Assembly: GCA_030765065.1 (NCBI GenBank)
Contig: CM060981.1
Span: forward strand, 229,221,152 to 229,285,151
Direction of reading: 5' to 3'
Length of the DNA: 64,000 nucleotides
Origin: Deroplatys truncata
Taxonomy: Eukaryota; Arthropoda; Insecta; Mantodea; Mantidae
The notes under the pieces were generated by a model. It ran no database searches and was not told the origin of the DNA. It saw only the letters and a list, made by a program, of their open reading frames with translations. The position numbers were made by a program, and so were the translations under genes. Below, in pieces: positions 58,262-64,000 of the stretch. The stretch's first letter is position 1. Every line of letters begins with the position of its first letter.

Positions 58262-58535
58262 CTCGGTAAGATCTAATCTAGTGGTACCATGGTTCCCGAG
58301 GTCGCACGTTCTAATCCAGTGGAGGGCGGTAGATTTTTTCGGGCGTAAAAATCCTTAGCATGGCTTCCTTTGCAAGGGAGTTAAAGCCGGTGGTCCCGTG
58401 TCGTAGATTTATGGCACGCAAAAGAACCTTAAGCCTGATAAAGAGGTCTCAGAGCAAAATTTCGGTATTTCAAGCCAAATATAGAATGGGACGCTAAGCA
58501 GCATAGCAATTAAAAACGGTCAATAAAAAAATACG
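58262..58535 (+). mobile_element. tRNA-derived SINE, family 1, second copy
   Basis: It shares with 1683-1952 the body GGGCGTAAAAATCC, CATGGCTTCC and CCCGTGTCGTAGATTTA, and the ending GACGCTAAGCAGCATAGCA..CAATAAAAAAA. The head is B-box-like ACGTTCTAATCC, a diverged form. Confidence 0.7.
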
Positions 58536-58556
58536 CTTAGATGAGCTTGGTATTAG

Positions 58557-58660
58557 ATTCACATTCCCTTCTCTAACCATTCTTCCACAGACCTTCTTAC
58601 AAAAGCATATTCGTCCATCTACGTCCTGTTAATCGAGATAAACATTTGCAGAAATGACTT
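58557..58660 (-). repeat. Rep end fragment, reverse, decayed
   Basis: CATATTCGTCCATCTACGTC..GTTAATCGAGATAAACATTTGCAG follows Rep order near its end. Confidence 0.6.
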
Positions 58661-58810
58661 TATTTCTACTACATTCTACTATTGTACGTCAATAATGGTG
58701 CTGTTAGAGGATTGGGAGTGGTGCTTATAGTGGTGACTGTAATAATGGTGGTTAACGGTGTAACATAAATTGGAAGCTGTGTTGCACTAAAACGTATAGC
58801 AGTATCTTTT

Positions 58811-59572
58811 TTACTTTCTCTACTGTGTATAGTAAGTAGGAAAGGGGTTGTATCCCGCCCAAAAATTCGATACCGAGGTTTCACCGGAAATACATATCTG
58901 GAGGCGCCCTGAATCCAAATAAAGCATTTTTGGAAACATGTCCATGTGTGTGTGTGTCACACTGTCAACAGCATAACTCCAAAATGAAAAGTTGGATAAC
59001 TACCAAACTCTGTATTTAAGTTCAGCATCTTCCTAGGATGTGACACGATGATTTTCAAACACACCTTACATGGAACATTTTTCGAAAATTTTTATTTTCT
59101 AAAAAATAACCAACGATTATGATTAAAATACCACACATTAAAAACGTTTACATGACAAATAAAATGTATATCTTGAATTTTCTGTGAATAGACTGTAAAG
59201 TCCACTTCATTCGGAAGGAATTTTGTGTAATCTTGTATAACTGGTAAACGTTAAGTGATAGCCGAAAACGTATTGTACATAAAGATGTAGATTTCTTTAA
59301 GACACACGATTTATTTGAAATAAGTTTTTTGTGGCATAAGCCATTTCTGAGATATGCGTTATTAATCGAATTGTTCATTTCTGGGTCATTCTTTAGTCCT
59401 TTCAACATTAAGTTGTTTCTCGCTATTGCATGGAGCAGTACGGAAGCATATAGCTTTCAATTCTTAAACATCTGACTGTCACCATCTCTTTGAATTTATA
59501 ACGAAATGTGTAATGTAGTTATTTCTGCAAAGGCTCTGCAGAAAACGTGGATTAAAACAGAATTCTTTTGTT
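58811..59572 (+). repeat. Rep subtype B, forward, interrupted at its 3' side
   Basis: It runs from TTACTTTCTCTACTGTGTAT through the B block to AACGTGGATTAAAACAG. An AT-rich segment carrying a solo LTR separates it from its probable end at about 60330-60404. Confidence 0.8.
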
Positions 59573-59682
59573 TTTTTAGGAAAAAACGATTGTTGGAAAG
59601 TTTTACTTATACTTTTTATTATTTTTCTCAAAATTCTTATTCTGATACAATAGTTAATTTATATTTTAATTATCTTATATAT

Positions 59683-60181
59683 TGTCGTAGTCTCTTCTTA
59701 CTAATTACTCAAAATGATGGTGAGCGACTCGCTTGCAAAGGGGTACCGAGAAAATTAACCAACTTCTTACACGGCGAGGCTACGACGAGGGACGCAGCTG
59801 AAGAAAGTACAAAAATATTATTAATCACTGGCAAAAAGGGACGCTACATGGCTTAGAAGGAAGAAAGGAACTCTACACTATCATAATTAATATAACAAGA
59901 GAATGGATGGCTGATGAATTTATTATATAAAAATACCCCATGTGTCTGCCGGGCGAGGACGCCATGCTTGCCTTTGCACGGAGATGGCCGTTCCACGACC
60001 TTGCTACTCGAAGGTTGCCCACTGACTCTCTTGTCCCAAGTAACGCTACTAAAGTGTCAGAGACGCCAAACAACTCATCCCCTCCTAAAGATTCCTAGTT
60101 CCCCCTACCCAAACTCCAACTGCCATCTCGAATCCCGGTGACCAGAGAGACGTATGTGCTATAATCTCTGCATACGTCACA
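59683..60181 (-). mobile_element. Solo LTR of the gypsy-2 family
   Basis: 499 bp, TGTCGTAG to CGTCACA, with the gypsy-2 blocks GGCGAGGCTACGACG and CATACGTCACA. It is flanked by ATAT on both sides (59679-59682 and 60182-60185), which shows LTR-LTR recombination after a complete insertion. It is more diverged than the copies at 33485 and 37640. Confidence 0.88.
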
Positions 60182-60329
60182 ATATATTAATTATTGTATA
60201 TTTTATGTGTTTTGTTATATTATTTAAAGCTTTTTAAAAATATATAGATTAAATAATAATTAAAAATTATAAATAAAACAAGAATTAAGTTTCAACATCC
60301 TTAAATCAATAAGAAATTCTAAATTAATT

Positions 60330-60404
60330 TTAATAGGAGTAGTTTGTACACTGGCTAATAAACGATGGAGGGTAGAGTGTGGATGTATCACATCAGATTT
60401 TTTT
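60330..60404 (+). repeat. Rep subtype B, 3' end fragment
   Basis: GTAGTTTGTACACTGGCTAATAAACGATGGAGGGTAGAG..CACATCAGATTTTTTT is the B-type end and joins the next Rep copy through the T run. Confidence 0.75.
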
Positions 60405-61288
60405 ACTTTCTCTACCAGTACGTAGTAGGCAGAGGAGATACTACATTCCATTCAAGAAATCGATATCGAGATTTCACAGAAAATATGTTTTGATGCCCCT
60501 CAATAAAAAAAGGTAATTTTTAAAAAAAGGGTCTGTGATTCTGTGTGTGTGTGTGTGTGTTTGTTTGTTTGTGTCTGTGAACAGCATAACTTTAAAAACG
60601 AAAACTTGAACAAACATAAAACTTGGTATTTAGATTTAGTACCTTGTAAAGATGCGGTACAAAGATTTTCAACAAAATTCCCCATTTCAAATATCCTTTT
60701 CATGGAATTATTTAAATTTTTCTTTTTTCTAAAAGGTGGATCTAACAATTTTGATTAAAATATCATATATTAATGATATTTAAATGGTAAATATGATGTA
60801 TATCTTCAATTTTTTGGTTTTTGAAGTTCACTTCATTCGGAGGAAATGTTGTATAATGTATAACTAGTAAACGTTAAGCGATAGACGAAAACGTACTACG
60901 CGAGATATTTAGTTCTCTTTAAAACACGCAATTTATTTCAAATAACGTTTTTGAAGCATGAGGCATTTCCGAGGTATCCATTATTAATTTTTGAAATTGA
61001 TCAATTACTTTGTCATTCGTTAAAATCAGCATTCAGTTGTTTCTCGCGATGTAATGGAAACAATGTGAAATTTTAAGGCCAGCATTTACGAGCCTCTAGT
61101 TCCTAAACATTTGATTAACGCTGCTCCATTTGCATCCACAACGAAACGTATAAGGTAGCTATTGCTGCAAAGTGTGTGTTGATTAAAATGTAGTAGACAG
61201 AAGAAATAAGCCTTAGTTAGAATATTTTTTATACCCACTAATAAGAGATTGTGGCTAGAGAACGTTATGCGAATGTAACACATCAATT
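60405..61288 (+). repeat. Rep subtype B, complete forward copy
   Basis: It runs from ACTTTCTCTACCAGTACG to GTAACACATCAATTCTTTT, with a short (TG)n at 60541-60560 and the B block TTTCTCGCGATGTAATGG. Confidence 0.85.
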
Positions 61289-61304
61289 CTTTTGAGCTTT
61301 TTCA

Positions 61305-61916
61305 TTTTAATCCAAATAATTTTTTCAGAAATAACTTAATTACACATTTCGGTATAGATGCAAAGGAAATAGCGACACACAAATGTTTAAGAACTGGATG
61401 CTATATGGTGGCCTTAAAATTCCATAATGTTTCCATACAATCGCGAGAAACAACTGAATGTTGAAAGGACTTTTAAGAGAATGACCAAGAAATGAGCAAT
61501 TCGAACTTTTAATAACGGATATCTCAGAAATGACCTATGATACAGAAAAGGTTTTTGAAATAAATTGTGTGTTTTAAAGGGACCTGCTTTTTTGTATAGT
61601 ACGCTTCCGTCTATCGCTTAACGTTCACCATTTATGCAAGATTATAGAAAATTATTTCATTTGTACATTTTGTGATGTAAATATCCTTTATATATGATAT
61701 TTTAATCAAAATCGTTAGAGCCATTTTTTAGAAAATTATAAAATTTCATACACTTTTCATGTAAAGGGTAGTCTGGGGGTGGGAGAATTATCTTGAAAAT
61801 CCTCGTGTGTATAGAAGATACTGCACCTAAATGCCAAGTTTGATATTTATCCGACTTTTCGTTTTTGAGTTATGCTGTTCACAGGTACACACAGACGGAC
61901 CTTTTTCTAAAAATTC
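61305..61916 (-). repeat. Rep subtype B, reverse, lacking its end
   Basis: B-block order in reverse, from TTTTAATCCAAATAATTTTT through CAATCGCGAGAAACAACTGAATG to GCTGTTCACAGGTACAC. It stops where another reverse copy starts. Confidence 0.8.
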
Positions 61917-62699
61917 TGAATGGTTGCTCTCACATGACTTTCCCTACTCTTGTACAAACCATTTTTTCAAACACTTATTCTGCATTTAATCTAGATAATC
62001 GAGATAAGCTTTTGCATAACTTATTGCTAATTTTCTTGGAGGTGCAAGGGGAATCTGTTAGGCTTTAAGCGATGGTCAAATCTTTAAGAATCTTTTGCTG
62101 TGTCCAGGACATAAAGACAAAGAATAACGAATTCCCATTTCAGAAAAAAATGTAAGTATTGGAACATGCAAACAAAAACAAAAAATGTGAATTACAAAAA
62201 TTGTGTGTTTTAACGAGATCAATATGTTTGTGTAGTAAAGGTTTGTCTATGGCTTACGCTTTACCGGTTATGTAAAAGTCATTCAGAATGAAGAGGAATT
62301 TTGGGGACATTCTCAGAAAATTATATTATTTGCCATAGGGATATCTTAAAAATGATAGTTTAATTAAAATCGTTGGAGCCATTTTTGAACAAAGCAAAAC
62401 GTTTTAAAAGCCTTCCTCATAAAGGGTAGCCTGTGGTGGAGGATTTTCGTTAAAATCTTCGTGTCGCATCCTTGGAAACATTTAACTCATATAACATTTT
62501 TGGTATTTATCTGAATTTTCGTTTTTGAGTTATGCCGTTCACAGAAAGACACGCAGACACACACACGGATATGTTTTCCAAAAATATTTTATTTGGAATT
62601 AGGTCGCCTCAAAACATGTATTTATGGTTAAATCTCGGTGTCATCTTTTTTGGTAGAATGCAATATCTCCCCTAATTAATATGCATAGTAGAGAAAATA
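61917..62699 (-). repeat. Rep subtype A-like, reverse, diverged
   Basis: From CTCACATGACTTTCCCTACTC to TAGTAGAGAAAATAAAAATT with the expected order and several deletions. Confidence 0.75.
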
Positions 62700-62815
62700 A
62701 AAATTATTTGAATTTAGGGGGCCTGGAATCATGTATCCTGTGAAATTTCGATACCAATTTTTGGGTGAAATGCAATACCTTCTCTACCTACTAGGATATA
62801 TAGTAGAGAAAGTAA
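62700..62815 (-). repeat. Rep 5' fragment, reverse
   Basis: GGGGCCTGGAATCATGTATCC to TAGTAGAGAAAGTAAAA repeats the first ~115 bases of Rep next to the preceding copy. Confidence 0.75.
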
Positions 62816-64000
62816 AATACTATCTGTATAATATACATTTCTTGTTATATTCGACACCTATTCTCATTTTGTTTCAAAGCTGTAGCCTGCCCTTAATTTG
62901 CTCTCATGCGGAAATAATGAAGGAAGGCTACAGTGAATCCAAGCGAAAAGTTAGAAAGCAATATCCAGAGATGCAATGTGTGTTTCAAGTGAATGTAGAA
63001 ATGAATATAAAGATGTGAAAAGGCTAAGTGTTGGTTGCCCTAGCGCACCATTACGGTAATGCCAGTGGATTTTACCTCGTAGCCCATAATTATGTAAAGA
63101 GCTTTAACGGCCCAGGGCTATAATAAAGCTTTCAGTGAGGTTTCGTACAAACCAGAGATAACTGACAAAGTTGCTGCTGGTAATAAAATGTTTGTTTAAC
63201 TCTCAAAGCACATTTAATGGTTTGTCTTTGGTAGAAAGCAGAAGAGGAAATCTTTACGTTCGCTTCTCTCTCTCTTTTCCTCCCAATAGAACACAGCACA
63301 AGATAGTGGAAGCTGTGCTTCGAAGCAATTTTAACTCGCTCTATCGTTAAAACATGTTTAAAGTAGATATATCTGTGTTTGCCTTACAAATGCCGCGATA
63401 CGTCTTTCTTGCAAAAGTTGGGACATTAAATTGGAAAACTCAATTAGTGCTTCAGTCGAAAGGTTTTGCTGCTTCTATTACTAACTTCTTATTTTATTTA
63501 ACGTCTCGCTGCAAAAGTAAACGTTTGTCAGACAAAACTGAAGTAACTCCTGTACATAAGTTTCAGTTGATACTGATGATAAGGAGAACTTTGTAAGAAA
63601 CCATTTTACAGAAGTTAGGAGACAACTTCCAAGAACAGTGGAGTTTATTATCAGTCCAGGTAGGAAATTTATCAATAACGGAAGGAAGATAATGAGATAG
63701 TGGTTCGGGGAAAAATGTTCCAATTTCACCCAAAACATTGTGACTTACTCAGTTTTCACTGTCGCTTTCCTAGTGTGACAGTTCAGCTTCACTGTCGCCT
63801 CCAGTTTCCTTCCGCGCAGAATCACGCTTCCTTCTGCTTCACTCGGGAGTATCGAACACAGGACTTCTCTTCTATCCACGCCGAGCAGTGTGTCCGTAGA
63901 GCACGCTGAGTAACCAGTACTTTATGTCGCATCAACGTCAAAAGCTAACTAACCTGCTGTCGCGAAAATTCTCGCCAGTATATAGTAGCAGGAGTTTTGA
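62816..64000. other. Unassigned intergenic DNA
   Basis: Short open frames without recognisable domains; nothing else seen. Confidence 0.5.

Overview
The window looks like a piece of an arthropod, most probably insect, nuclear genome. It is AT-rich and largely intergenic, and it is packed with insect-type mobile DNA: mariner and Tc1 transposons, Ty3/gypsy LTR retrotransposons, tRNA-derived SINEs and a non-LTR fragment. Three short mitochondrial pieces read correctly only with the invertebrate mitochondrial code (TGA as Trp, AGA as Ser). I found no intact host protein gene, no tRNA or rRNA gene, no CRISPR array and no bacterial operon. A few SINEs resemble ones I associate with cockroaches and termites, but I cannot fix the species.

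The dominant component is one dispersed repeat family, here called Rep. It is about 0.8-0.95 kb long and occurs in two subtypes, A and B, in both orientations. Parts of it lie at about 0.0-1.3, 4.0-5.7, 6.1-6.8, 12.5-13.2, 15.0-16.2, 19.8-20.7, 39.0-39.8, 40.5-41.8, 44.6-45.4, 50.9-52.7, 56.2-56.6, 58.6-59.6 and 60.3-62.8 kb. Copies run between a short inverted motif (ACTTTCTCTAC near one end, GTAGAGAAAGT near the other). They carry a (TG/CA)n tract at a fixed internal position and sit in runs of A or T, often inside other Rep copies.

Layout: 0-6 kb holds Rep copies, a SINE and a 34-bp tandem repeat. At 6.0-7.3 kb a Rep copy is broken by a mosaic of ND4, ATP8 and CYTB mitochondrial fragments and by a SINE. 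At 7.6-10.75 kb two copies of one SINE bracket a dead mariner and a gypsy LTR with its primer-binding site. At 18.0-19.4 kb lies a Tc1-like relic, and at 22.0-23.1 kb a mariner relic beside a SINE. At 24.27-33.35 kb lies a nearly complete Ty3/gypsy element on the minus strand: 1110-bp LTRs, ACTC target duplication, and gag, protease, RT, RNase H and integrase, all broken by a few small lesions. At 33.49-38.03 kb is a second, rearranged gypsy element with ATAT target duplications, a decayed integrase, an inverted LTR plus primer-binding site, and a small THAP-domain-like coding fragment. At 41.8-43.4 kb are a piggyBac-like non-autonomous element and an unclassified terminal-inverted-repeat element. 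At 49.1-50.4 kb are the 3' end of a non-LTR element and a mariner deletion derivative, and at 53.6-54.9 kb a full-length but dead mariner. At 58.2-60.2 kb are a SINE and a solo LTR of the second gypsy family, again in ATAT.

The elements do not form a joint pathway. The window is a record of nested insertions, and the order of events can be read at several places: Rep into Rep, mitochondrial DNA into Rep, and gypsy probably into an older LTR.
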